Positions 8,191 to 16,868 of a stretch of 64,000 nucleotides of DNA are shown here, in pieces. This stretch comes from Micromonospora rifamycinica. GTDB taxonomy: Bacteria; Actinomycetota; Actinomycetes; Mycobacteriales; Micromonosporaceae. The notes under the pieces are model-generated. The model did no database searches. It had not been told where the DNA came from and saw only the letters and a list, made by a program, of their open reading frames with translations. Position 1 is the first letter of the stretch; each line of letters starts with the position of its first letter. The stretch is from positions 2,232,001-2,296,000 of the forward strand of contig NZ_LT607752.1 of NCBI RefSeq assembly GCF_900090265.1. Direction: 5' to 3'. The translations under genes and the position numbers were made by a program.

Positions 8191-10755
8191 CTAGTCGACG
8201 GCGACCGCCGCCTCCGCCGGCCGGGAGAACATCGCCCGACGTCCCGGCAGCAGGGTGGCGGCGAAGGTGAGCGCCGCCGCACCGGCCACCACGGCGATGT
8301 AGATGAAGATCGACCCGGAGGGGACGGGCCGACCCAGCACCACGGCGCTGAACGGCAGCAGAGTGACGACGGAGGCGATGGTGCCGAGGATGACCCCGAT
8401 GATGGTGATCATGCCGGCCTCGACCCCGAGCATCTGCAGAGCCTGTTGCCGGGTCGCCCCGATGAGCCGTTGCATGCCCAGCTCCCGGCGGCGACCGGCG
8501 GTCGCCACGATCAGGGTGTTCGCCACCGAGATCATGGTGTAGCCGGCGACCAGCGCGACGAGCAGGTAGTTGACCCAGGCCAGGGTCTTGGTCCGCTCGG
8601 CGAACGTGGTGATCGCGTCATGGTCCTCGATCAGGGTGCCGGGCTGGCCGGCGAGCTTCTGCCGCACGCTGGCCGCGAGCGCGTCCCGGTCGGTGCCGGG
8701 CGCGGCGGTGACCAGGATCTGACGGGCCAGCCCGGTGGTGCTGTGGGCGGCGAGCAGCTCGGCCGGCAGCATGATCGTCTCGAACCCCTCCTTGGCCGGG
8801 TAGAGCGCGACCACCCGCAGGTCCACCGCCGACCGGTCCCCGAGCCGCAGGGTGATCTGGTCGCCGACACCCACGCTGAGGTTCTTCCCGGCGACCTCGG
8901 GCAGCGCCACCGTGGCACCGGTGAGGTCGGCCAGGTTGCCGGCGGTCGTCCGCACCCCGGTGATGTCGGCGGCGCTGGCCCCGTTCACCCCCTGGAGGGG
9001 CCACGGCGACTCCACGTGCGACCCGTCGTACGGCTTGTTGATCCAGCCGGCGCTGGTGACGTACGCGGACACCGCCTGCACGCCCGGCGCGGAGCGGAGC
9101 GTCTCGACCGTGTCGGCGGGGAACCCGCCGGTGGTCGAGCTGAGCACCACGTCGGCGCGGAGGTTGTCGGAGTAGTAGCGCTCGGCGGCCTCGTTCTGCG
9201 TGGTCTGCAGGTAGAAGTTGGCCAGGGCCAGACCCACCGCCAGCATGATCGGGGTGACCGCGGAGGCCACCCGGACCGCGCGGACCCGCACGTTGATCGT
9301 GCCGAGGTAACCGGCCAGCCCGAAGAACGCCCGCGCCGGCACGCTGAGGATGGCGGCCAGCAGCCGGGTCAGCCCCGGGCTGATCAACGCGATGGCGATC
9401 GCCCAGCACATCACCGCCGGACCGGCGGTCGCCGAGGCCACCGCCCCGCGCATCGCGATCGCCGTCACCAGCAGCAGGGCGAACCCGCCGCCGAAGAAGA
9501 GGATGGCGAACACGACCCGGGGCCAGCTCACCCATTTGCGTTGCAGGGCGGCCTCGGCGATACCGGCCGTGGGCCGGGTCTTGGCCGGACGCCGACCGGC
9601 GACGTTGGCCGCCATCAGCGCGGCGAAGATCCCGACGACCGGACCGATGAGGTACGGCAGGAAACCCTGGTGGAACTCGACCACCGGCGAGATCACCCCG
9701 GCCTCCCCGACGATGTGGTAGAGCAGTGGCCCCAGCACCACACCGGGAACGACGCCGAGGATCGCCGCACCGACCGCGACCACCAGGGCCTCGCGGCGCA
9801 CCATCTTGCGGATCTGCCGGGGCGTCGCACCGATGGAGCGCAGCAGCGCGATCTCCTTCTGCCGCTGCTGCACCGACAGGCCGAGGGTGCTGGCGACCAC
9901 GAAGATCGCCACGAAGACCGTCATGCCGGCGAAGACACCGGAGAGCGGGATGAGCTGGGCCTGCCCACCGACCGCCTCGGGGAACTCGGCCGTTCCCCGG
10001 TCGTCGCCGGTCAGCACGACCAGCTTGCGGTCGGCGAGGGTGCGCTCGATCCGGCCGCGCAGGGCGTCCAGGTCGGTGCCGGGCTTGGCCATCACGCCGA
10101 TCGCGTCGGCGCTGCCGGTGTGTGGGTTGAGCCGCCGCTCGTCGTCGCCGGAGAAGAACAGCGCCGTCTGGTCCACCTCACCCGGGGGCGTGGCTATCCC
10201 GCTGACCTGGAAGGAGGAGGTGACCCCGCCGGCCACCACGTCGACCCGGTCACCGACCTTGGCGCCGGCCAGCCGGGCCACCGCCCGGTCCAGCACGACC
10301 TGGCCCGACTGGGTGGGCGGCTGCCCGTCGAGCCGGTACGGCCCGAGCTGGGCCGAATCCCAGCCGTGGCCCAGGGACTGGGTACCGACGATCACCGGAG
10401 CGCCGTCCCGGACGACAGTGGCGGCGAAGGACGCCTCCGCGACCGCCCGTTCGACCCCGGGCACCTCCTGGATCCTGCTCACCAGGCCCGGGTCGATCCA
10501 GTACCGCTCGGCCAGCGGCACCGACTTGATGTCCTTGGTGTCCTGCGGGTCCTTCTTGGGCACCCCGTAGGTCTGCTTGCCGCTGACCACGACGTCGGCC
10601 GCCGCCAGGCGCTGCGGCGGGACGGCCAGCCGGATGCCCGTCTCCATCAACCCGCCACAGGCGACGATCAGCGCCACGCCGAAGAAGACCGCGACGAACG
10701 TCGCGATGAAGGCGAGCTTGCGGTAGCGCAGGGTGCGCCACGCGAGGTACGTCAT
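8191..10755 (-). CDS. ABC transporter permease, FtsX/MacB-like (duplicated)
   Basis: The 854-residue protein is the membrane subunit of an ABC exporter. It has an N-terminal span (LAFIATFVAVFFGVALIVA), a large extracytoplasmic region, then an FtsX domain (GVFAGMTVFVAIFVVASTLG, LLRSIGATPRQIRKM). A second half repeats the pattern (LLVALVAGYTMISVANTLIVA, QRLIGATRQQALQM). This two-FtsX layout is typical of actinobacterial MacB/YknZ-like permeases of antimicrobial export or envelope-stress systems. Its ATG shares one base with the TGA of the ATPase gene (TGATG), so the two are coupled. The substrate is unknown; macrolactam efflux is possible but not shown. Confidence 0.92.
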   Translation of the reverse strand: MTYLAWRTLRYRKLAFIATFVAVFFGVALIVACGGLMETGIRLAVPPQRLAAADVVVSGKQTYGVPKKDPQDTKDIKSVPLAERYWIDPGLVSRIQEVPGVERAVAEASFAATVVRDGAPVIVGTQSLGHGWDSAQLGPYRLDGQPPTQSGQVVLDRAVARLAGAKVGDRVDVVAGGVTSSFQVSGIATPPGEVDQTALFFSGDDERRLNPHTGSADAIGVMAKPGTDLDALRGRIERTLADRKLVVLTGDDRGTAEFPEAVGGQAQLIPLSGVFAGMTVFVAIFVVASTLGLSVQQRQKEIALLRSIGATPRQIRKMVRREALVVAVGAAILGVVPGVVLGPLLYHIVGEAGVISPVVEFHQGFLPYLIGPVVGIFAALMAANVAGRRPAKTRPTAGIAEAALQRKWVSWPRVVFAILFFGGGFALLLVTAIAMRGAVASATAGPAVMCWAIAIALISPGLTRLLAAILSVPARAFFGLAGYLGTINVRVRAVRVASAVTPIMLAVGLALANFYLQTTQNEAAERYYSDNLRADVVLSSTTGGFPADTVETLRSAPGVQAVSAYVTSAGWINKPYDGSHVESPWPLQGVNGASAADITGVRTTAGNLADLTGATVALPEVAGKNLSVGVGDQITLRLGDRSAVDLRVVALYPAKEGFETIMLPAELLAAHSTTGLARQILVTAAPGTDRDALAASVRQKLAGQPGTLIEDHDAITTFAERTKTLAWVNYLLVALVAGYTMISVANTLIVATAGRRRELGMQRLIGATRQQALQMLGVEAGMITIIGVILGTIASVVTLLPFSAVVLGRPVPSGSIFIYIAVVAGAAALTFAATLLPGRRAMFSRPAEAAVAVD

Positions 10756-11540
10756 CAGAAGCCACCCCTGCCGGTGGCCTGCGGAGCCCGGTTCTGCTGC
10801 CAGGCGGTCAGGTGGGTCATCCGCTCGGCCACCACGTCGGCGGTCGGGGCCTCCAGTTCGCCGATGAACTGGCCGTCGGCGAGGAACAGCACCCGGTGCG
10901 CGGCGGCGGCGGCCACCGGGTCGTGGGTCACCATGATGATCGTCTGGCCGCCGCTGGAGACCGTCTCGCGGAGCAGTTGCAGCACCTCGATGGTGGTCTG
11001 GGTGTCCAGCGCGCCGGTCGGCTCGTCGGCGAAGATGACCGCCGGCCGCATGATCAGCGCCCGGGCGATCGCGACCCGCTGCTGCTGACCACCGGAGAGC
11101 TCGCTCGGCAGGTGCTTGCGCCGCTCGGCCAGCCCCACCCGGCCCAGCACCTCCAGCACGGAGTGGCGGTCGGGCCGGCGGCCGGAGAGCCGGTAGGGCA
11201 GGCCGACGTTCTGCTCGACGTTGAGCGCCGACATCAGGTTGAACGCCTGGAAGATGAAGCCCACCCGCTCGCGGCGCAGGATGGTGAGCTGGTTCTCGTT
11301 CATGCCGCTGAGTTCCTTGCCGTCCAGCACCACCGAGCCGGACGAGGGCACGTCGAGCCCTGCCGCGCAGTGCAGGAAGGTGCTCTTACCGGAGCCGGAC
11401 GGCCCCATCACCGCGGTGAAGCTGCCCCGCGGAAAGCTCATCGTCACGCCACGCAGCGCGTCCACCCGGTTCTCGCCACGCCCGTACGTCTTGCGGACGT
11501 CCCCCAGACGGACCGCGTCGACGGAACCGCTCATGGCCAT
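10755..11540 (-). CDS. ABC transporter ATP-binding protein (MacB/LolD type)
   Basis: The ATPase partner of the permease downstream. It has Walker A (GPSGSGKSTF), the signature LSGGQQQRVAIARAL, Walker B (AVIFADEPTGALD) and an H-loop (MVTHDPVAAA). I placed the start at ATG 11540 (MAMSGSVDAVRL), giving ~261 residues, normal for this family. An in-frame ATG at 11534 and a longer start at 11594 are alternatives, but the extra N-terminal residues of the longer form do not look conserved. Transcription comes from the side of the LAL gene, with 171 bp between, so a promoter of its own or read-through from the regulator are both possible. Confidence 0.92.
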   Translation of the reverse strand: MAMSGSVDAVRLGDVRKTYGRGENRVDALRGVTMSFPRGSFTAVMGPSGSGKSTFLHCAAGLDVPSSGSVVLDGKELSGMNENQLTILRRERVGFIFQAFNLMSALNVEQNVGLPYRLSGRRPDRHSVLEVLGRVGLAERRKHLPSELSGGQQQRVAIARALIMRPAVIFADEPTGALDTQTTIEVLQLLRETVSSGGQTIIMVTHDPVAAAAAHRVLFLADGQFIGELEAPTADVVAERMTHLTAWQQNRAPQATGRGGF

Positions 11541-11711
11541 CCGACCGTCTTTATTTCTGTTCACCCCATGCTCCCCGCAGAAGAACGTCGCCAACTGGCG
11601 GTGGTTATGTGTTCACCGTATGGACCGGTCGGTCGCCGCTCTATGGAGCTAATGACCCGACCGGGTAGGCCTAGGCCCACGTCCCGGGGTCGGGTTCCCC
11701 GCCCCGGCGGC

Positions 11712-14543
11712 TCAGCTCGCCTGGACCGCCGTGGACTCCCACTGCGGCCAGGAGCGCTCAGCCCCGCTCGGGGCCACCGCCAGCAGTCCGGACCCGGTGG
11801 CGTCCATCGGGAGCCCGAGCGACAGCTCGGTGCGCCGCCGGACGTTCAGCTTCCGGTAGACCCGGGTGAGATGCTGCTCGACGGTGCTCACCGTGATGTA
11901 CAGCTTCTTGCCGATCTCCCGGTTGGTGTGACCGAGCGCCGCCAGCGTGGCGACCCGCTGCTCGGCGTCGCTGAGCCGGGACAGCTCCTCGTGCTCCGGC
12001 GCGGCGTCCGCCTCGTCGCCGCCGACCGGGTCGTTGCCGGGCAGCAGCCGGCGGCACAGCGCCTGCGCCTGGATGTCCTTGGCCAGCTGCGTCGCGCTGC
12101 GGGCCACCACCCGCGAGGTGTTGAACTCCCCTCGCCCGTAGTGCGCGCTGCTGAGCGCGGCGAGGGCGAGGAAGAGCTGGAAACGGTCGCCGGCCTCCTG
12201 GAGCAGGTTGGCCGCCTGGCGCAGGGTCTCCACCCGTTGCTTGACGTCGAGGGCCGACCCGAGCAACCGCAGCGAGATGCCCCTGGTCCGGGCGTTCGCC
12301 GCACCGGGCCGGGCGAGCTGCTCGGTCACCATGCCCCGGGCCCGGTCGGGGCGGCCCGAACGCAGGTAGACCTGGGCCAGGTCGCCGCGCCAGGGCAGCA
12401 GGGTGGGCAGGTCCAGCCCCCACCGGGTGGCCAGCTGCCCGCAGGTCTCGAAGTCGGCCAGGGCGGCGTGCACCCGTCCGCCGGCGAGGTGCAGGTGACC
12501 CCGGGCACGCAGGTACAGCGGCCAGAACCAGGTGTCCCGGATGGCGTCCGGGATGACGTGCTTGAGCTGTGCCTCGGCCTCGTCCAGCTTGTCCATGCCG
12601 ATCTTGGCAAGCAGCAGGTTGGACAGCGGCGAACCGATCGCGACACCCCAGTTGTGCGGTGACAGCGCGTCCAGCGCCTCGCGGGCGAACCGCTCGCTGA
12701 GCGGCAGGTCGCCCTGCCGGAGCGCGATGTGCGACCGGACGTCGGAGAGAATGGCGTGCCAGGTGGTGGCGCCCCGCGCCCCGGCCTCGGCGCCGAGGAC
12801 GTCACACCAGTGCACCGCCCGGTCCATCCGGTCGGCGTAGACCAGCGTCTGCAACGCGCACAACGCCGACTCCAGCCCGACGTCGACCAGCAGGTGGCTG
12901 CCGAGCACCTGCTCGGCCCGGGCGATCACCTCGTCGGTGACCCCATCGGCGAGCACGGCGGTCAGCGACGGGGTGGCCGGCCCGAGGGAGCCGTCGGACC
13001 GGGTCGGGGTGGCGGTGGAGGGGAAGCCGGGGGCGGCGTCGAGCTCGGCGAAGGCGACCGGGAAGTGCAGCCGCAGCCATTCGGCACACCCGGCCAGCTC
13101 GGCGGTGGTGGCGGCGTCCAGCCGCTGCCGCTCGTCGCGTAGGTGCCGCAGCGTCTCCTGGGCGTCCTGGCGGTGACCGTGCCAGAGCTGGTAGCGCAGC
13201 AGCGCCACGGCGTGCCGCTCCGAGAGGTGCCCGGCCCGCAACGCGTCGCGCTGGGACTGGAGGTGCTGGCTCACCGCCGCCGGGTTGACCCGCCACTGGC
13301 AATCGGCCAGCATCGCGGTCAGTGCCGCCCGACGAGGGGCGTCGTCACACATCTCGTGGGCCAGCTTCAGCGACTCCATCGCGTCGTCGACCCGGTCCTC
13401 GGCGAGGGCGTGCGTCGCCGATTCCTGGAGCACGGTGATGGCCCAGGGCTCGGCGAGGCCACCCGCCGCGAGCAGGTGGTCGCCGATGGCCGAGGCCGGT
13501 GCGCCCTCGGCGTGCAGCAGCTCCGCCGCGCGGGCGTGCATCTCGGCCAGGGCGTCCGGGGCCAGGTCGTGCAGCACCGCGGTACGCGCCGCCGGGTGAC
13601 GGAACCGGCCCCCGCGCAGCAGACCGGAGGTGGTCAGCGCGTCGAGCACCCACTGGACCCGGGCCGGCTTGCTGGCCAGCAGCCGGCCCAGCAGCACCGG
13701 GCTGGCCAGGTCGCCGAGCAGGGCCAACCCGTGGGCGATCTCCAGGATCGCCGGATCCCACCGCCGCAGGCAGGCCAGGACCGCCTGGCCGAACTGGTCA
13801 CCGACGACCGGCTCGGTGCCGTCCACCGCGCCGGCGACGCGCCGGTCCTGGCCGAGCGCGTGCAGCAGCAGCGGGTTGCCGCCGCTGATCCGGTGGTACG
13901 CCGGGGCGAGCGCCGCGGCGGTGTCCCGATCGGTCCACCCGGCCAGCAGCTCGGCGACCCCCTCCTCGGACAGGGGGGACAGCTGGATGTTGCAGAAGCA
14001 GGCGTGCCGGGTGAGTTCGGCGCGGAACTCCGGGTTGAACGGCTGGGGTTGGGGCGACTCGGTGAGCACCACCAGGATCTGCGCCGCGGTGAGCCGGCGT
14101 TGCAGGTAGAGCAGGGTCTGCAGGGTGGTCTCGTCGGCGAACTCGACGTCGTCGACGAGCAGCACGAGCGGCCGGTTCCGGGCGATGTCGAGCAGCTCGG
14201 CGCACATTCCGCGGATCACGCCGATGTCGGCGGCCCCCTCCGCGGTGGTGGTCGCGGGGTCGACGAACGCGCCGACGCGCCGCAGCGTCTCGGCCGGCAG
14301 CGGCACGCTGTGGAAGAGCTGCCCCATCACCGCGGCGGGCAGCAGCCGCTCCGCCCGCGAGCAGGCGGCGCTCAGCACCAGCCCACCGTCCGCCTCGACG
14401 TGCTCGGCGAAGGCCCGCAGCAGCTCGGTCTTACCCGTGGCGCCGGGGCCGCTGACCAGTGCGACCCGCCCCCGGCCTGTGGCGCTTCCGGAGTAAAGGC
14501 CCCGCAAGATGTCAAGCTCGCGGCTTCTCTCCACGAATTCCAC
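11712..14543 (-). CDS. LAL-family transcriptional activator (large ATP-binding LuxR)
   Basis: The 943-residue protein has the LAL layout. An N-terminal AAA-type ATPase has Walker A (SGPGATGKTELL, about residues 31-42) and Walker B (PLVLLVDDVEFADE). A long helical, TPR-like middle follows, then a C-terminal LuxR helix-turn-helix at about residues 857-910 (LSDAEQRVATLAALGHTNRE then STVEQHLTRVYRKL). LALs are usual pathway-specific activators of macrolide-type clusters (PikD, RapH, GdmRI families). It is the best candidate in the window to bind the repeated TAGGGG boxes. The start is GTG 14543 with GGGGGGAG about 5 nt upstream. An 832 bp regulatory region separates it from the divergent DUF5988 gene. 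Confidence 0.93.
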   Translation of the reverse strand: MEFVERSRELDILRGLYSGSATGRGRVALVSGPGATGKTELLRAFAEHVEADGGLVLSAACSRAERLLPAAVMGQLFHSVPLPAETLRRVGAFVDPATTTAEGAADIGVIRGMCAELLDIARNRPLVLLVDDVEFADETTLQTLLYLQRRLTAAQILVVLTESPQPQPFNPEFRAELTRHACFCNIQLSPLSEEGVAELLAGWTDRDTAAALAPAYHRISGGNPLLLHALGQDRRVAGAVDGTEPVVGDQFGQAVLACLRRWDPAILEIAHGLALLGDLASPVLLGRLLASKPARVQWVLDALTTSGLLRGGRFRHPAARTAVLHDLAPDALAEMHARAAELLHAEGAPASAIGDHLLAAGGLAEPWAITVLQESATHALAEDRVDDAMESLKLAHEMCDDAPRRAALTAMLADCQWRVNPAAVSQHLQSQRDALRAGHLSERHAVALLRYQLWHGHRQDAQETLRHLRDERQRLDAATTAELAGCAEWLRLHFPVAFAELDAAPGFPSTATPTRSDGSLGPATPSLTAVLADGVTDEVIARAEQVLGSHLLVDVGLESALCALQTLVYADRMDRAVHWCDVLGAEAGARGATTWHAILSDVRSHIALRQGDLPLSERFAREALDALSPHNWGVAIGSPLSNLLLAKIGMDKLDEAEAQLKHVIPDAIRDTWFWPLYLRARGHLHLAGGRVHAALADFETCGQLATRWGLDLPTLLPWRGDLAQVYLRSGRPDRARGMVTEQLARPGAANARTRGISLRLLGSALDVKQRVETLRQAANLLQEAGDRFQLFLALAALSSAHYGRGEFNTSRVVARSATQLAKDIQAQALCRRLLPGNDPVGGDEADAAPEHEELSRLSDAEQRVATLAALGHTNREIGKKLYITVSTVEQHLTRVYRKLNVRRRTELSLGLPMDATGSGLLAVAPSGAERSWPQWESTAVQAS

Positions 14544-15375
14544 CGGTCTCCCCCCAGGTCAGCGACGACGCATCGAACGGGGTGCTGTCGCCTGGCGGGA
14601 CAGGCGCCCGACGCAACCGATCGGCTCGATGCCACGCGGTCCGTCGAGGCCCAACCGACCGCTGCCCACGTCAGCCCGCAAAGCGGGCCTTTCAATGAGG
14701 ATGGTCAATTGAATGATGACTTTGGCCGCGCCTCGACGGCGGACACAGCATACATAGACACCCGTACAAGACGGTAGTGGGGTAGCGATACTTCGTCACC
14801 GATATTACGTAGCGGGGTGGCGTTTTGTCGGTTCTCGGTGCCAGCCATCAAATTACCAATCAGTAACGGCCACCTGATCCAGAAATCACCCCCGCCCTCC
14901 CACCTGCACAAACGACCGCAAGATCCATCCCACCGCAGGCCGCTGACCTGGAAAAGGACGCCCTCCCCGGCTCCACACCGGAGATTTTATGTCAATTCCT
15001 CTCTGATCACCATCCATCATAACGGCATCCACACACCACCACCGAAGGGAACAGAATTAATAAATCGGGCAAATTACTCTTGAGGAAAAATTGAGTTTCG
15101 AGTCCGCGACGGCACCATTACAGACACAATTCAAAGGCCACCGCAATCCTGTCGCCTCCCCGACATCGGCGACCGGCATCGCAAATGCGAAGGGCCAGGC
15201 CGGGAAAGTGGCCGCAGGTTGACCGGCCACTGAAATCTGGTTGCCCACCGGCTAGTTAGGGGTCGCTTCCGGGTATACGCCGAACCCGCCGGCCGCCAGG
15301 CTGGAACCATCCGAGGGCAGTGACGCACAACACGATTTTCCGGAAGCGTGTCCGCCCCCAGCCGAGGAGGAAAGC
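14544..15375. promoter_or_regulatory. Long, comparatively AT-rich intergenic region upstream of LAL and DUF5988 genes
   Basis: 832 bp separate two divergent genes. Roughly 14700-15130 is clearly richer in A/T than the rest of the window and has no open frame with coding character; an 88-codon frame at 14817-15083 reads as low-complexity Pro/His sequence. Two related sequences, GTAGTGGGGTAGCG at 14774 and GTAGCGGGGTGGCG at 14809, form a 35 bp-spaced direct repeat about 240-270 bp before the LAL start. The stretch probably holds both promoters and may give a long leader, but I can assign no RNA gene. Confidence 0.5.
15251..15265 (+). promoter_or_regulatory. Candidate TTAGGGG box upstream of the DUF5988-like gene
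   Basis: GCTAGTTAGGGGTCG shares GTTAGGGGTC with the third unit of the box upstream of the aminomutase gene at 42970-42979. TATACG follows 11 bp after the G-run and could serve as a -10 element. The downstream start is at 15376. Confidence 0.35.
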
Positions 15376-15633
15376 GTGGATGATCTCGCACCGGTGAGCG
15401 GCGCGCGGCGGTTCGGCGACGGCCACGTCGACGTGGTGCTCGAAGGCGGACCGGTCGGTCTGCCGGCCGTCGACCGGGCCCGCAGCGCGCTGGCCGGCAC
15501 CGGCCGCATCAAGGTGCCCTACCTCGGCGGATACGAACACTTCGAACGCCGCGGCGACCACGACGGCCGCGCCGACGACGCGTCCCGGGTGGTGGTCTTC
15601 CACTGGACCATGCGGACGAAGATCGCCGAATGA
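15376..15633 (+). CDS. Small DUF5988-like protein
   Basis: An 85-residue protein starting at GTG 15376, after a strong ribosome site (GAGGAGG at 15365-15371). It has VDVVLEGGPVGLP, then KVPYLGGYEHFER, then VVVFHWTMRTKIAE. I recognise this pattern from short actinobacterial proteins grouped as DUF5988, which often sit in natural-product clusters. No catalytic motif, signal peptide or membrane segment is visible and no function is known to me. It faces the type II thioesterase across a shared terminator and carries a TTAGGGG box upstream, which suggests co-regulation with the cluster. Confidence 0.75.
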   Translation: MDDLAPVSGARRFGDGHVDVVLEGGPVGLPAVDRARSALAGTGRIKVPYLGGYEHFERRGDHDGRADDASRVVVFHWTMRTKIAE

Positions 15634-15637
15634 CGGC

Positions 15638-15683
15638 ACGGCGGAGCGGGGGCACCGGTTCACCGGTGCCCCCGCTCCGCCGT
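15638..15683. terminator. Bidirectional hairpin terminator between DUF5988 and thioesterase genes
   Basis: Perfect 21 nt arms, left arm starting ACGGCGGAGCGGGGGCACCG, enclose a TTCA loop. It sits between the two convergent stop codons (15633 and 15692), so it can end both transcripts. Confidence 0.9.
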
Positions 15684-15691
15684 CGCCCGAC

Positions 15692-16468
15692 TCAGCCCGC
15701 CGGAGTCGCGGGCAGCTTCCGCCCCAGCTCGGCGCCGATCAGCCGGATCACCTCGGCGGCGTGCTCGTTGAGGAAGAAGTGCCCGCCCCGGAACACCCGC
15801 ACGTCGCACTCGGCGCTGGTGTGCAGCCGCCAGTCGCGCGCCTCGTCCACGGTGGTCATCGGATCGCTGTCGCCGGTGAGCACGGTGACCGGCGCGTCCA
15901 ACCGCCGCCCCTCCTCGGCCCGGTAGGTCTCCACCGCCTTGTAGTCCCCGCGCAGTGCGGGCAGGATCATCGGCAGCAGCTCCGGGTCACCCAGCACCCG
16001 CGGGTCCGACCCGCTGAGCCGGGCCAGCTCGCGGAGCACCCCGGCGTCATCGCGGGTGTGCACGTACCGCTCGTCCCGGGTACGCGACGGTGCCCGGCGA
16101 CCGGACGCGAACAGCCGTACCGGCGGCCGGCCGGTCTCCTGTTGCAACCGCAGCCCCAGCTCGTAGCCGAGCACCGCGCCCATGCTGTGTCCGAAGATCG
16201 CCACCGGCCGGTCCAGCCACGGTCGCAACGCGCCGAACACCCCGTCGACCAGGCCGGCGACCGTGTCCAGCACCGGCTCGTGCCGGCGGTCCTGCCGGCC
16301 CGGGTACTGGATCGCCAGCACCTCGACCCCGGGCGAGAGTGCCCGGGAGACCGGGAACAGGTAGCTGGCGGAACCACCGGCGTGCGGTAGCGCCACCAGC
16401 CGGATCGCGCTCGACGGCGCCGGATGGAACCGCCGCACCCACAGGTCGTTCTCAAGCGTTGCCGTCAT
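15692..16468 (-). CDS. Type II (editing) thioesterase
   Basis: A 258-residue alpha/beta hydrolase of the kind that frees stalled or wrong acyl groups from PKS carrier proteins. It has the RifR/TEII arrangement: LVALPHAGGSASYLFP near residues 24-39, nucleophile Ser95 in FGHSMGAVLGYE, Asp in LTGDSDPMTT and His in RGGHFFLNEH. The start at ATG 16466-16468 is supported by AGAGGA about 7 nt upstream. The same frame is open further upstream, but that part is Arg-rich and repetitive. It is transcribed away from the MFS gene, with a TAGGGG-type double site about 300 bp upstream. Confidence 0.93.
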   Translation of the reverse strand: MTATLENDLWVRRFHPAPSSAIRLVALPHAGGSASYLFPVSRALSPGVEVLAIQYPGRQDRRHEPVLDTVAGLVDGVFGALRPWLDRPVAIFGHSMGAVLGYELGLRLQQETGRPPVRLFASGRRAPSRTRDERYVHTRDDAGVLRELARLSGSDPRVLGDPELLPMILPALRGDYKAVETYRAEEGRRLDAPVTVLTGDSDPMTTVDEARDWRLHTSAECDVRVFRGGHFFLNEHAAEVIRLIGAELGRKLPATPAG

Positions 16469-16868
16469 CACTGTTCCTCTGGGATCGACGCTGCGGGCCT
16501 GACCCGCAGCGGGACGCCTACGGCGGAGGGCACCCGGGCCGGCCCGCCGGTGGCGGATCGTCGGGGCGGCCCGCCGGTGGCGGAGGGCTCCCCGGCCGGA
16601 CCCGCCGGTCACGTGCCGTCCGGGCGTATCGTGACCGTCCCGGAACCGGCATCGCCGCTGCGTCGCCCGCGGGTGTCATCGCCGCTTCCGTGCCGGGGTG
16701 GCGGCGTCCCGTCGGGACACCGCCGCCGTCGACGAAGCGAGCGTAGGAACACCGGGGGACCGGGACAACCCCTAGCCGGCGCCCCGGCCCCCTAGCCGAC
16801 GCGGCGCGGACGGGCGGGCCGGATCAGCCGGATCCGGCGGGTACGCCGGGGGCCGCCCGGGAGCGCGG
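16469..16868. promoter_or_regulatory. 400 bp non-coding region upstream of the type II thioesterase
   Basis: No gene that I can support. It contains an 18 bp direct repeat (CGGCCCGCCGGTGGCGGA, near 16537 and 16573). At 16769-16797 there are two CCCCTAGCC sites spaced 20 bp; on the minus strand these are two GGCTAGGGG motifs reading towards the thioesterase. These resemble the cluster box, although the spacing differs from the 11 bp seen elsewhere. The thioesterase promoter should lie here. Confidence 0.45.

Noticed and set aside
8104..11088. Long plus-strand frame antisense to the ABC permease and ATPase
   Set aside because: No motif, repetitive Arg/Gly/His content; the minus strand encodes the obvious transporter.
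14817..15083. 88-codon frame in the AT-rich intergenic region
   Set aside because: Low-complexity Pro/His/Ser sequence, no ribosome site and no recognisable pattern; treated as non-coding.
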